Source: Cronobacter condimenti 1330 (lineage in GTDB: Bacteria > Pseudomonadota > Gammaproteobacteria > Enterobacterales > Enterobacteriaceae). From it: 64,000 bases of DNA. Location: NCBI RefSeq assembly GCF_001277255.1, contig NZ_CP012264.1, forward strand, positions 2,294,001 through 2,358,000. The letters run 5' to 3'. The position numbers and the translations under genes are program-made. This document shows, piece after piece, positions 17,440 through 25,830 of the stretch. The first letter of the stretch is position 1; each line of letters begins with the position of its first letter. Below the pieces are notes generated by a model that did no database searches, had not been told where the DNA came from, and saw only the letters and a list, made by a program, of their open reading frames with translations.

Positions 17440-19872
17440 ATGACTGAACTGAATCTCGATTTTCTGCCCGAGCGCATCAAAGCGCATAAAGCGGCGCTGG
17501 TGCAAATCGTCCGTCCGCCCGTTTGTACCGAACGTGCGCAACATTACACGGATATGTATCAGAAGCATCAGGATAAGCCGCTGCCGGTGCGTCGCGCGCT
17601 GGCACTGGCGCACCACCTGACCAGCAGAACCATCTGGATAAAACATGACGAGCTCATTGTCGGTAACCAGGCAAGCCAGGTGCGCGCGGCGCCCTTCTTC
17701 CCGGAATATACCGTCAGCTGGATTGAGCATGAGATTGACGACCTCGCTGATCGTCCCGGCGCTGGGTTCTCCGTCAGCGCAGAGAATAAAGCCGTGATGC
17801 ATGACATTTGCCCGTGGTGGCGCGGCCAGACCGTACAGGATCGCTGCTACGGCATCTTTACCGATGAACAAAAAGCGCTGCTGGCGTCTGGCATTATCAA
17901 AGCTGAAGGCAACATGACCTCCGGCGACGCCCATCTGGCGGTCAATTTCCCGTTGCTGCTGGAAAAAGGGCTCGACGGGTTGCGGGCAAAAGTTGCGGCG
18001 CGTCGCGCACGTCTGGCTCTCACCGATCAGGCCGACTTGCACAAAGAACAGTTCCTGAAGGCTATCGATATCACCTTCAGCGCGTTAAGCGAGCATATCC
18101 TTCGCTACGCCGGGCTTGCCGCTCGTATGGCGCAAGAGGAGAACCGCCCGGCGCGTCGTGACGAACTGCTGGCGATTTCCGCGAACTGCGAGCATATCGC
18201 CCATCAGCCCCCCGCCTCATTCTGGCAGGCATTGCAGCTCTGTTATTTCGTACAACTGGTACTGCAGATTGAATCCAATGGGCACTCGGTCTCCTTTGGC
18301 CGTCTCGATCAATATCTTTATCCGTGGTATCGCCGGGATGTGGAGCTTGAGCATACGCTTGAGCGCGAGCGCGCGATTGAACTGTTACAGAGCTGCTGGC
18401 TGAAGCTGCTGGAGGTGAATAAAATTCGATCCGGCTCCCATTCGAAAGCCTCAGCGGGCAGCCCGCTTTACCAGAACGTCACCATCGGCGGTCAGCGGCT
18501 ACAAAACAATAAGCCCGTGGATGCCGTCAACCCGCTCTCCTGGGCCGTGCTGGAATCGTGCGGCCGTCTGCGCTCAACGCAGCCAAATCTCAGCGTGCGC
18601 TATCACGCAGGCATGAGCAGTGATTTCCTCGATGCGTGCGTACAGGTGATCCGCTGCGGCTTCGGAATGCCCGCCTTTAACAATGATGAAATTGTCATTG
18701 AGGAGTTCATCAAACTCGGCGTGAGCCGTGAAGACGCGTATGACTATGCGGCCATCGGCTGCATTGAAACGGCAGTCGGCGGTAAATGGGGTTACCGCTG
18801 CACCGGCATGAGCTTTATTAACTTTGCGCGCGTTATGCTGGCGGCACTGGAAGGCGGCCGCGACGCTACCACCGGTAAAATCTTCCTGGCGCAGGACAAG
18901 GCGCTCTCTGCAGGCAATTTCCACGGATTTAATGAAGTCATGGATGCCTGGGATACTCAAATCCGTTACTACACCCGTAAATCGATCGAGATTGAGTGCG
19001 TAGTAGATACCGTGCTTGAGGAGAACGCGCACGATATTCTCTGCTCGGCGCTGGTCGATGATTGTATTGAGCGTGGCAAGAGCATTAAGCAAGGCGGCGC
19101 GAAATATGACTGGGTGTCGGGCTTGCAGGTCGGCATTGCTAACCTTGGCAATAGCCTTGCGGCAGTGCGTAAACTCGTGTTTGAAAAAGGCGTGGTGACC
19201 CAGCAACAGCTTGCGCAAGCGCTGGATGACGATTTTTCAGGGCTTACCGGGGAGCAGTTACGTCAGCGGTTAATAAACAGCGCTCCAAAATACGGTAACG
19301 ATGATGATGATGTCGACCTGTTGCTGGCGCGCGCCTACCAGACCTACATTGACGAACTGAAGCAATATCATAATACCCGCTTCGGGCGCGGCCCGGTTGG
19401 CGGCACCTATTACGCAGGGACATCGTCCATTTCCGCTAATGTGCCCTTTGGCGCAGCCACCATGGCAACCCCGGACGGACGCAAAGCCAAAACGCCGCTC
19501 GCGGAAGGCGCAAGCCCCGCCTCCGGCACTGACAGGCTGGGGCCAACGGCGGTGATTAACTCAGTCGGCAAATTGCCCGCTGAGAAAATTCTTGGCGGCG
19601 TGCTGTTGAATCAGAAGCTTAACCCGTCCACACTGGACAACTTACGCGATCGCCAAAAATTGATGCAGATGCTGCGCACCTTTTTTGAAGTGCATAAAGG
19701 CTGGCATGTTCAGTACAACATTGTGTCGCGTGAAACTTTGCTGGACGCCAAAGCACACCCGGATAAGTACCGCGATCTGGTGGTGCGCGTGGCGGGTTAC
19801 TCCGCGTTCTTTACGGCCTTATCCCCTGATGCGCAGGATGATATTATCGCCCGTACCGAACATACGCTTTAA
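17440..19872 (+). CDS. ybiW: YbiW, glycyl radical enzyme (1,5-anhydroglucitol-6-phosphate lyase type)
   Basis: An 810-residue glycyl radical enzyme, the same length as E. coli YbiW. The thiyl-radical cysteine is Cys441 (Ile-Gly-Cys-Ile-Glu), and the radical glycine is Gly786 in Arg-Val-Ala-Gly-Tyr, 24 residues from the C-terminus. It is not pyruvate formate-lyase itself: there is a single active Cys, not the adjacent Cys-Cys pair. E. coli YbiW was reported to open 1,5-anhydroglucitol-6-phosphate to 1-deoxyfructose-6-phosphate; that substrate is inferred here from family and from the fsaA neighbour. It should act only without oxygen. Confidence 0.92.
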   Translation: MTELNLDFLPERIKAHKAALVQIVRPPVCTERAQHYTDMYQKHQDKPLPVRRALALAHHLTSRTIWIKHDELIVGNQASQVRAAPFFPEYTVSWIEHEIDDLADRPGAGFSVSAENKAVMHDICPWWRGQTVQDRCYGIFTDEQKALLASGIIKAEGNMTSGDAHLAVNFPLLLEKGLDGLRAKVAARRARLALTDQADLHKEQFLKAIDITFSALSEHILRYAGLAARMAQEENRPARRDELLAISANCEHIAHQPPASFWQALQLCYFVQLVLQIESNGHSVSFGRLDQYLYPWYRRDVELEHTLERERAIELLQSCWLKLLEVNKIRSGSHSKASAGSPLYQNVTIGGQRLQNNKPVDAVNPLSWAVLESCGRLRSTQPNLSVRYHAGMSSDFLDACVQVIRCGFGMPAFNNDEIVIEEFIKLGVSREDAYDYAAIGCIETAVGGKWGYRCTGMSFINFARVMLAALEGGRDATTGKIFLAQDKALSAGNFHGFNEVMDAWDTQIRYYTRKSIEIECVVDTVLEENAHDILCSALVDDCIERGKSIKQGGAKYDWVSGLQVGIANLGNSLAAVRKLVFEKGVVTQQQLAQALDDDFSGLTGEQLRQRLINSAPKYGNDDDDVDLLLARAYQTYIDELKQYHNTRFGRGPVGGTYYAGTSSISANVPFGAATMATPDGRKAKTPLAEGASPASGTDRLGPTAVINSVGKLPAEKILGGVLLNQKLNPSTLDNLRDRQKLMQMLRTFFEVHKGWHVQYNIVSRETLLDAKAHPDKYRDLVVRVAGYSAFFTALSPDAQDDIIARTEHTL

Positions 19873-19879
19873 ATGAAAC

Positions 19880-19902
19880 CGCGGTGGCGTCATGCCACCG
19901 CG
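19880..19902 (+). terminator. Hairpin between ybiW and yciT
   Basis: A 9-bp perfect stem (CGCGGTGGC, 5-base loop) follows the ybiW stop by seven bases and ends 15 bases before the yciT ATG. Without a T-run it may be a partial terminator or an mRNA-stabilising hairpin. Confidence 0.5.
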
Positions 19903-19917
19903 CATAACGATGCTGAT

Positions 19918-20673
19918 ATGAACTCCCGACAACAAATCATTTTACAGATGGTGATTGACCACGGCCGCATGAGCGTGGCGGATCTCGCAAAAACCACCGG
20001 TGTTTCTGAAGTTACCATTCGTCAGGATCTTAACCTTCTTGAAAAGCAAAGTTATCTGCGCCGTACCCACGGTTTCGCGGTTCCGCTGGACAGCGATGAT
20101 GTGGAAACCCGGATGATGAACAATTTTGCACTCAAGCGTCGGCTCGCTGATTTCGCGTGTTCGCTCGTAAATGATGGTGAAACGGTGTTCATTGAAAATG
20201 GCAGCACTAACGCCCTCCTGGCGCGCGCGCTGGCAGAACAAAAAAAGATAACGCTCATCACCGTGAGCAGCTTTATCGCACACCTTCTGAAAGAAACATC
20301 CTGTGAAATCATTTTACTTGGTGGGATTTATCAGAAGAAAAGCGAAACGATGGTCGGGCCGTTAACGCGCCAGTACATCTCGCAGGTGCACTTTTCTAAA
20401 GCGTTTATTGGTATTGATGGCTGGTCGGCGCAGACTGGCTTTACCGGTCGCGACATGATGCGCGCGGATGTGGTCAACGCCGTGCTGGAAAAAGGCAGCG
20501 AGGCGATTATCCTTACAGACAGCAGCAAATTCGGCGCGGTACATCCTTATACGCTAGGGCCCGTTTCACGCTTCAGTCGCGTCATCACTGACAGCAATCT
20601 GAATGACGATGCGCGTGACACGCTCAGCGCCTGCGGTTTAACGCTCGATATCCTCTCGCCTTTTCCAGCCTGA
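19918..20673 (+). CDS. yciT: YciT, DeoR-family transcriptional regulator
   Basis: A 251-residue DeoR-family protein. The N-terminal winged helix-turn-helix (about 1-57; Val-Ser-Glu-Val-Thr-Ile-Arg-Gln-Asp-Leu is the recognition helix) is followed by a sugar-phosphate-binding DeoRC domain (about 75-230). Strong similarity to E. coli YciT in sequence I recall. In E. coli yciT is beside osmB and yciZ and has been tied to osmotic-stress control; here it also follows ybiW. The ATG at 19918 matches the family; the frame stays open to 19873 but that part is not conserved. Confidence 0.9.
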   Translation: MNSRQQIILQMVIDHGRMSVADLAKTTGVSEVTIRQDLNLLEKQSYLRRTHGFAVPLDSDDVETRMMNNFALKRRLADFACSLVNDGETVFIENGSTNALLARALAEQKKITLITVSSFIAHLLKETSCEIILLGGIYQKKSETMVGPLTRQYISQVHFSKAFIGIDGWSAQTGFTGRDMMRADVVNAVLEKGSEAIILTDSSKFGAVHPYTLGPVSRFSRVITDSNLNDDARDTLSACGLTLDILSPFPA

Positions 20674-20930
20674 ATCATCACCGGCGCGCAAGGATAGGCG
20701 CGCCTTCGCTTGAGACTATTCTCAGCGCCAATTAAGACTTTTTACCTGTCTGAATTCGCTTAAGAAATTAAAATTAACATTAGCGATATTACTGGATGGC
20801 GATTGTCACCTGCGTGATTTTATTCCGTGTCGCTGCACCGTTTCACGGTGAGGAACTTTAAGATGTGAATTAACCACTATACTTAAAGTGAAACACCTTT
20901 CCGTGAATCAATTATTCAGGAGAAAGTATT
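20674..20930 (+). other. yciT-osmB intergenic region
   Basis: About 257 bases, AT-rich, holding the osmB promoter region. No further gene seen. Confidence 0.5.
20877..20884 (+). promoter_or_regulatory. Sigma-S-like -10 element of osmB
   Basis: CTATACTT at 20877-20884 matches the CTATACT extended -10 typical of sigma-S promoters, about 47 bases ahead of osmB, a gene known in E. coli to be induced by sigma-S and osmotic stress. Confidence 0.5.
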
Positions 20931-21146
20931 ATGTCATTAAATTACAAAAAAGTGGCCGCGGCACTGCTGGCCGTTACTCTGGCAACCTCTCTGAGCGCAT
21001 GCTCTAACTGGTCCAAACGTGACCGCAACACCGCGATCGGCGCGGGTGCAGGTGCAATCGGTGGCTCCGTGCTGACCGATGGCAGCGCGCTCGGCACCCT
21101 TGGCGGCGCAGCGGTAGGCGGTATTATCGGTCACCAGGTTGATTAA
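20931..21146 (+). CDS. osmB: OsmB, osmotically inducible lipoprotein
   Basis: A 71-residue lipoprotein. A signal peptide ends in the lipobox Leu-Ser-Ala-Cys, so Cys24 would be lipidated, and the mature part is a Gly-rich glycine-zipper segment (Gly-Ala-Gly-Ala-Gly-Ala-Ile-Gly-Gly). Close to E. coli OsmB (72 residues). A good AGGAG ribosome site lies upstream. The role in osmotic or stationary-phase stress is not defined at the molecular level. Confidence 0.95.
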   Translation: MSLNYKKVAAALLAVTLATSLSACSNWSKRDRNTAIGAGAGAIGGSVLTDGSALGTLGGAAVGGIIGHQVD

Positions 21147-21237
21147 TCTGCGGCCCGCAAAAGCATAACGCTTTGACGTATTACTCGCATCACCGAATAA
21201 TTACAGGTCTGGCTATACTGCAGTAACATAACTAAAT

Positions 21238-21261
21238 AGCCACGGCGTTTTCGCCGTGGCT
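21238..21261. terminator. Hairpin between osmB and yciH
   Basis: A perfect 10-bp stem (AGCCACGGCG, TTTT loop) lies between convergent osmB and yciH, six bases from the yciH stop. No strong T-run on either side. Confidence 0.55.
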
Positions 21262-21266
21262 GACAA

Positions 21267-21593
21267 TTAACCGCCCGCGAGTTTAACTTTCATTCCCTTC
21301 GCCTCCAGCAGGCTTTTAATTAAATCTCGTTTGTCCCCCTGAATTTCAATCACGCCGTCTTTGACCGCGCCTCCGCATCCGCATTTTTTCTTAAGCTCTG
21401 CCGCAAGGGCTGTTAGCGTAGCGTCATCAGCGTCAATGCCGGTAATAAGACATACGCCCTTCCCTTTACGTCCGCTGGTCTGGCGTTGTATACGCACCAC
21501 ACCATCGCCTTTGGGTCGTGCTGGCGCGGCTTTGGGTTCATCGATACGGCCGGTTTCCGTGGAATAAACCAGACGGCTGTTATTATCGCGCAT
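21267..21593 (-). CDS. yciH: YciH, SUI1/eIF1-like translation protein
   Basis: A 108-residue protein with an SUI1 domain (about residues 30-105) and the basic loop Arg-Lys-Gly-Lys-Gly-Val. It resembles eukaryotic eIF1 and affects start-site selection in vitro, though the cellular role is unsettled. Its ATG overlaps the pyrF stop by one base, the same pairing as in E. coli. Confidence 0.95.
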   Translation of the reverse strand: MRDNNSRLVYSTETGRIDEPKAAPARPKGDGVVRIQRQTSGRKGKGVCLITGIDADDATLTALAAELKKKCGCGGAVKDGVIEIQGDKRDLIKSLLEAKGMKVKLAGG

Positions 21594-22327
21594 TATCCCT
21601 CCTGCTTCAGTGAGGCCAGAATATCTCGCAGCGCCTTTGCCGGGTCGGCTGCACGGGTGACGGGACGTCCAATTACCATATAGTCTACGCCTGCCTGCTG
21701 CGCCTCGGCGGGTGTCATAATGCGGCGCTGATCGCCTGCCTCGCTGCCAGCCGGGCGAATGCCAGGCGTCACCAGCCTGAAGTCGTGACCAAACGTGGCC
21801 TTAAAACGCACCGCCTCATGCGCGGAGCAAACCACGCCATCCAGCCCGCACTGCTGCGTAAGGCGCGCCAGGCGTTCTGCCTGGTCGGCCGGGCTAAGGG
21901 TAATACCCAACCCCTGTAAATCTTCCGCTTCCATGCTGGTCAGCACAGTAACGGCAATCAGCAGCGGCGCATCTTTACCAAACGGTGCCAGCGCCTCTTT
22001 GGCCGCAGTCATCATCCGCGCCCCACCCCCTGCGTGAACGTTCACCATCCAGACCCCAAGTTCCGCCGCCGCCGCAACCGCACGCGCTGTCGTATTGGGG
22101 ATATCATGGAATTTCAGATCGAGAAAAACGTCAAAGCCGCGTGCGATGAGTTCACGAACCAGTTGTGGGCCGAACAGCGTAAACATCTCTTTGCCAACTT
22201 TCAGCCGGCAATCACGCGGATCGATGCCATCCACGAAGGCCAGCGCGCTGTCGCGGTTGTCGTAATCAAGCGCGACAACCACAGGGGAGTGAGTTACAGA
22301 ATGAGAGGAGGATGCAATTAACGTCAT
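21593..22327 (-). CDS. pyrF: Orotidine 5'-phosphate decarboxylase
   Basis: A 244-residue TIM-barrel enzyme for the last step of UMP synthesis (OMP to UMP). The catalytic Asp-x-Lys-x-x-Asp segment is visible as Asp-Leu-Lys-Phe-His-Asp-Ile-Pro, and the phosphate-binding Gly-Arg-Pro lies near the C-terminus. The ATG at 22327 (Met-Thr-Leu-Ile-Ala-Ser-Ser) fits the E. coli N-terminus; the frame stays open 19 codons upstream without family support. It is followed directly by yciH. Confidence 0.97.
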   Translation of the reverse strand: MTLIASSSHSVTHSPVVVALDYDNRDSALAFVDGIDPRDCRLKVGKEMFTLFGPQLVRELIARGFDVFLDLKFHDIPNTTARAVAAAAELGVWMVNVHAGGGARMMTAAKEALAPFGKDAPLLIAVTVLTSMEAEDLQGLGITLSPADQAERLARLTQQCGLDGVVCSAHEAVRFKATFGHDFRLVTPGIRPAGSEAGDQRRIMTPAEAQQAGVDYMVIGRPVTRAADPAKALRDILASLKQEG

Positions 22328-22573
22328 GACCAGACCTTCTGACAGGCGCACCGGCGCGGCGCGAAGTTGATAAACGGCAAGCATTCTACCCGCCGACAGG
22401 CAAAATTTACAGGCGAGATCGAGACAGCCCTGACGAGCGGGTTTTGCGGATGTGGATCACCGTGGTTGCAACGGTATTTTACCCTTAAAAGTATGTTGTA
22501 ACTAAAAGCAGTGTTGATTAGTGCCGCAACAATGATGTGCGGCAGGGATGTGCGGCAGAGTCAAAGAAAGACT

Positions 22574-23743
22574 TTACTGGCCGTCGAGGCCGCGGATAGG
22601 TTTGATGGTTGACCACGCACGGCACGACGGACAATGCCAGTAGAGTGTAAACGCGGTGAACCCACATTTCTGGCAGCGATAGCGCGGCTTGGTGCGCACC
22701 TGCTCGCCTACCATGTCGCGCAGCACCATCAGGCTCTCTTTGGCGCGCCCTTCTTCCGCTTCGTGAAGATGGTAATCCATCAGTCGATGGAAGACGCGCA
22801 TCGTCGGATGTCGTTGCAACTGGCGCGTAATATAAACCTGAGCACTGTCCGCGCCTTCGCGCTGCTCCAGCACCTGCGCAAGCATCAGCTCCGCTTCAGC
22901 GCCCGTGTTTTCTTCCACACACCGCTTGAGAAATTCGGCCCATTCGTCCGGTTTCCCGAGCTGCTGATAACAGACCTGCAGCATCTCCAGCGTTTCGCTC
23001 ACGAGTTCGCGATCCTGCACGATCACTTTTTCAAGCATCTCTACCGCGTGAGCATAATCGCCGCGGGTCATCAGAATACGGCCAATCATGATAGAAACGC
23101 GTGCGCTGTTGCGATCCGCCGCCGCGCCTTTTTTGAGGAATGACATGGCGCGATCCATGTCTTCGTTGCTCATGGCCTGCAGGGCCAGTTCGCAGTAGAA
23201 GTGCGCAATTTCAACACGCTGATGCTCTTTACCAAGCTTCACCAGTCGCTCGGCGGCATCAATTGCCTTTTGCCAGTCGCTGGTCGCCTGATAAATCTGC
23301 AACAATTGCTGGAGCGCCCCGACGCGGAAATCGGTTTCATCCACCAGTTGATTAAACATATCTTCGGCACGGTCATAGAGACCCGCAGCCATATAGTCGC
23401 GCCCCAGTTGCTGAACGGCCAGCAGACGCTGGTCATAGGTCAACGACGCGCTTTCCATCAGTGACTGGTGAATACGGATAGCCCGATCGACTTCGCCACG
23501 AGAGCGGAAAAGGTTGCCGAGCGTCAGATGAGCTTCGATAGTGCCGGTGTCTTCCTTGAGCATTTCAAGGAACAGATCCACCGCTTTATCCTGCTGATTA
23601 GAAAGCAGGAAGTTTACGCCCGCCACATAATCGCGCGAGAGGCGGTTAGCTTCCTGCTCTTTATCCTGTTGCGCACTTCTGCGGCCCATATACCAGCCAT
23701 ACGCAGCGGCGACAGGCAACAGCAGAAACAACAACTCCAGCAT
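22574..23743 (-). CDS. lapB: LapB (YciM), regulator of LpxC turnover
   Basis: A 389-residue protein with an N-terminal transmembrane anchor (about 1-20), a run of TPR repeats through about residue 340, and a C-terminal rubredoxin-like metal site (Cys-Gln-Lys-Cys-Gly and Cys-Pro-Ser-Cys). LapB guides the FtsH protease to LpxC and so sets lipopolysaccharide synthesis. It follows lapA by six bases. Confidence 0.97.
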   Translation of the reverse strand: MLELLFLLLPVAAAYGWYMGRRSAQQDKEQEANRLSRDYVAGVNFLLSNQQDKAVDLFLEMLKEDTGTIEAHLTLGNLFRSRGEVDRAIRIHQSLMESASLTYDQRLLAVQQLGRDYMAAGLYDRAEDMFNQLVDETDFRVGALQQLLQIYQATSDWQKAIDAAERLVKLGKEHQRVEIAHFYCELALQAMSNEDMDRAMSFLKKGAAADRNSARVSIMIGRILMTRGDYAHAVEMLEKVIVQDRELVSETLEMLQVCYQQLGKPDEWAEFLKRCVEENTGAEAELMLAQVLEQREGADSAQVYITRQLQRHPTMRVFHRLMDYHLHEAEEGRAKESLMVLRDMVGEQVRTKPRYRCQKCGFTAFTLYWHCPSCRAWSTIKPIRGLDGQ

Positions 23744-23749
23744 AGAGGG

Positions 23750-24058
23750 TTAATCCTTAACAGCAGGCGCAGGGGTGCTGACAGAGACAGGCTCTGCAGG
23801 CGTCAGCTGCTGCTCAAGGCGTTTCACTTTGCGTTCAGCCCGCGCGAGCTGCAAACGAACACGCAGCCAGAACAGCCCGCAGATGATCCAGCCGATAATA
23901 AACCCTGCACCGAAAAGTGTCGCCAGCAGTGTAGAGATACGATAGTCGCCCTGCGCCAGCAGGTAGTTAAACGTGACCTGTTGGTCGTTTTGCGCGCCCA
24001 GCGTGACGGAAACGACGAAAATCGCTAATACCAGTAAAAAAATAATCAGATATTTCAC
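23750..24058 (-). CDS. lapA: LapA (YciS), membrane partner of LapB
   Basis: A 102-residue protein with two hydrophobic helices (about 1-20 and 43-65) and a basic coiled-coil tail. This fits LapA, which sits with LapB in lipopolysaccharide assembly control. It is the first gene of lapA-lapB on the reverse strand. Confidence 0.93.
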   Translation of the reverse strand: MKYLIIFLLVLAIFVVSVTLGAQNDQQVTFNYLLAQGDYRISTLLATLFGAGFIIGWIICGLFWLRVRLQLARAERKVKRLEQQLTPAEPVSVSTPAPAVKD

Positions 24059-24205
24059 ATGACATCCCGTATGTGTTTTGTGCGACCAATGTCCCGGCCT
24101 CGGCTCAACGCGCTATACGTTATCATTTCCACCCTTCGCGTGAAATGGTAAAGCGCCAGGACATTCTTTATAAATAGGGGCGTAACGGCGAAACTCAAGT
24201 CGCCG

Positions 24206-24970
24206 TCACTCTTCGGCGTCTCGCCGCGCAATTTCCACCTTCTCTTCCACAGGCGGCGTCAGTGGGCCGCACAGACGTTGCGCAAGCCAGACGGCAATGG
24301 TTACCAGCAGCCATGACAGCAGCGTCGCTACGACCAGATCGCGTGGCCAGTGCATACCCAGCAACATCCGGCTGCCCATGACACCAATGGCCCACGCGGT
24401 CAGGATAGCCAGCGTCCACGTGCGCCGACGCGGCCACAACAGACCAAACCCCAGCATTGCCCAGCTCGCCGCGAACATGGTATGCCCGGAAGGAAACGCG
24501 AACCCCGTCTCGTTCTGCCAGTGTTTGCGCAACCAGCCCGGAATATCCGTTTCATTCTGAAGCTGCGCTTTAACTAACGCGCCTCGTTCCTTACGTTTTA
24601 AATTGTAGAACTCGTCTACCGGGATGTTACGGTTTTTTTCAAGCCAGATAACAAACGGTCGCGGCTCCTGAACTTTATTTTTAATCAAGGACTTAGACCA
24701 TTGCCCAGCGGTAATCACGAGCCCGAGAATAGCAAACAACATTAGCGCCGGCCGCAGGCGAAAGCGCAGACACCACAGGAACCAGCCGCACAGCAAAACG
24801 TGTGTGATAATGCCCCAGGGCTGCGTGACGGTCTCCGTTACCCAGAACAGCATTTTGAGCCACAGCGAACCGCCGCCCGGTTGCCACTCCCAGCCTGAAA
24901 TCCAGACGGTCAGGGGCATAATAAGCAGCAGCGCGGCACCCACCGCGGTACGTTTTGCAATTGCCAGCAT
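24206..24970 (-). CDS. pgpB: PgpB, phosphatidylglycerophosphate/undecaprenyl-pyrophosphate phosphatase
   Basis: A 254-residue membrane phosphatase of the PAP2 family. Its three motifs are present: Lys-Val-Gln-Glu-Pro-Arg-Pro, Pro-Ser-Gly-His, and Ser-Arg-x5-His-x3-Asp (Ser-Arg-Met-Leu-Leu-Gly-Met-His-Trp-Pro-Arg-Asp). It dephosphorylates phosphatidylglycerophosphate and undecaprenyl pyrophosphate at the periplasmic face. Divergent from ribA. Confidence 0.96.
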   Translation of the reverse strand: MLAIAKRTAVGAALLLIMPLTVWISGWEWQPGGGSLWLKMLFWVTETVTQPWGIITHVLLCGWFLWCLRFRLRPALMLFAILGLVITAGQWSKSLIKNKVQEPRPFVIWLEKNRNIPVDEFYNLKRKERGALVKAQLQNETDIPGWLRKHWQNETGFAFPSGHTMFAASWAMLGFGLLWPRRRTWTLAILTAWAIGVMGSRMLLGMHWPRDLVVATLLSWLLVTIAVWLAQRLCGPLTPPVEEKVEIARRDAEE

Positions 24971-25168
24971 GTTCTCTCCTTTTTCCTGAAGTCTTTCAAG
25001 AATAACCGAAAATCGCGTCCGGCAGGATAGTTAGCTATTGATATGATTGTTCAACAGCGCACGTCATGGTGAGGCGAATCCCGGCGGGATGTGGCAAAAT
25101 ACACAGTAACAACAGAAAGCCAACAGACTGGCAGACGCCTGCGGGCGTCAGAATATCCGGAGAATCAC

Positions 25169-25762
25169 ATGCAGCTTAAACGTGTGGCAGAAGCCAAACT
25201 GCCAACCCCCTGGGGCGATTTCCTGATGGTAGGTTTTGAAGAACTGGCCACCGGACAGGATCATGTGGCCCTGGTTTTCGGCGATATTACCGGTGCTGAT
25301 CCAGTACTCGCCCGCGTGCACTCAGAGTGTCTGACTGGTGATGCGCTGTTCAGCCTGCGCTGCGACTGCGGTTTCCAGCTTGAAGCGGCGTTGTCGCACA
25401 TCGCCGAAGCCGGACGCGGCGTGCTGCTCTATCATCGCCAGGAAGGTCGTAATATCGGTCTGCTCAATAAAATTCGCGCCTATGCCTTACAGGATCAGGG
25501 CTACGACACGGTTGAAGCGAATCATCAGCTTGGTTTTGCGGCGGACGAGCGTGATTTCACGCTGTGCGCAGATATGTTCAAGCTGCTGGGCGTCGACGAA
25601 GTGCGCCTGCTGACCAACAACCCGCACAAAGTAGAGATTCTCACGGAAGCAGGCATTAACATTGTGGAGCGCGTCCCGCTGATTGTCGGGCGCAACCCAA
25701 ATAATGCGCACTATCTCGATACTAAAGCCGCCAAAATGGGGCATCTGCTCTCCGGTAAATAA
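25169..25762 (+). CDS. ribA: GTP cyclohydrolase II
   Basis: A 197-residue enzyme for the first step of riboflavin synthesis: GTP to diaminohydroxy-ribosylaminopyrimidine phosphate plus formate and pyrophosphate. The zinc ligands Cys54, Cys65 and Cys67 and the catalytic Tyr-His-Arg-Gln-Glu-Gly-Arg loop are intact. The ATG at 25169 gives the family N-terminus; the frame is open to 25091 but not conserved. A strong bidirectional terminator follows. Confidence 0.97.
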   Translation: MQLKRVAEAKLPTPWGDFLMVGFEELATGQDHVALVFGDITGADPVLARVHSECLTGDALFSLRCDCGFQLEAALSHIAEAGRGVLLYHRQEGRNIGLLNKIRAYALQDQGYDTVEANHQLGFAADERDFTLCADMFKLLGVDEVRLLTNNPHKVEILTEAGINIVERVPLIVGRNPNNAHYLDTKAAKMGHLLSGK

Positions 25763-25781
25763 CCGGTGCAATAGTGCAATA

Positions 25782-25809
25782 AAAAAGGCCTGCTGATGCA
25801 GGCCTTTTT
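25782..25809. terminator. Bidirectional terminator between ribA and acnA
   Basis: A 12-bp stem (AAAAAGGCCTGC, TGAT loop) with A-run and T-run flanks serves both convergent genes. Confidence 0.95.
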
Positions 25810-25830
25810 ATTTCTTAATTGCGCACGCCG

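Noticed and set aside
17440..19872. YbiW as a pyruvate formate-lyase
   Set aside because: The active site has a single Cys (Cys441) in Gly-Cys-Ile-Glu instead of the Cys-Cys pair of PflB; neighbours fsaA and ybiY match the YbiW subgroup.
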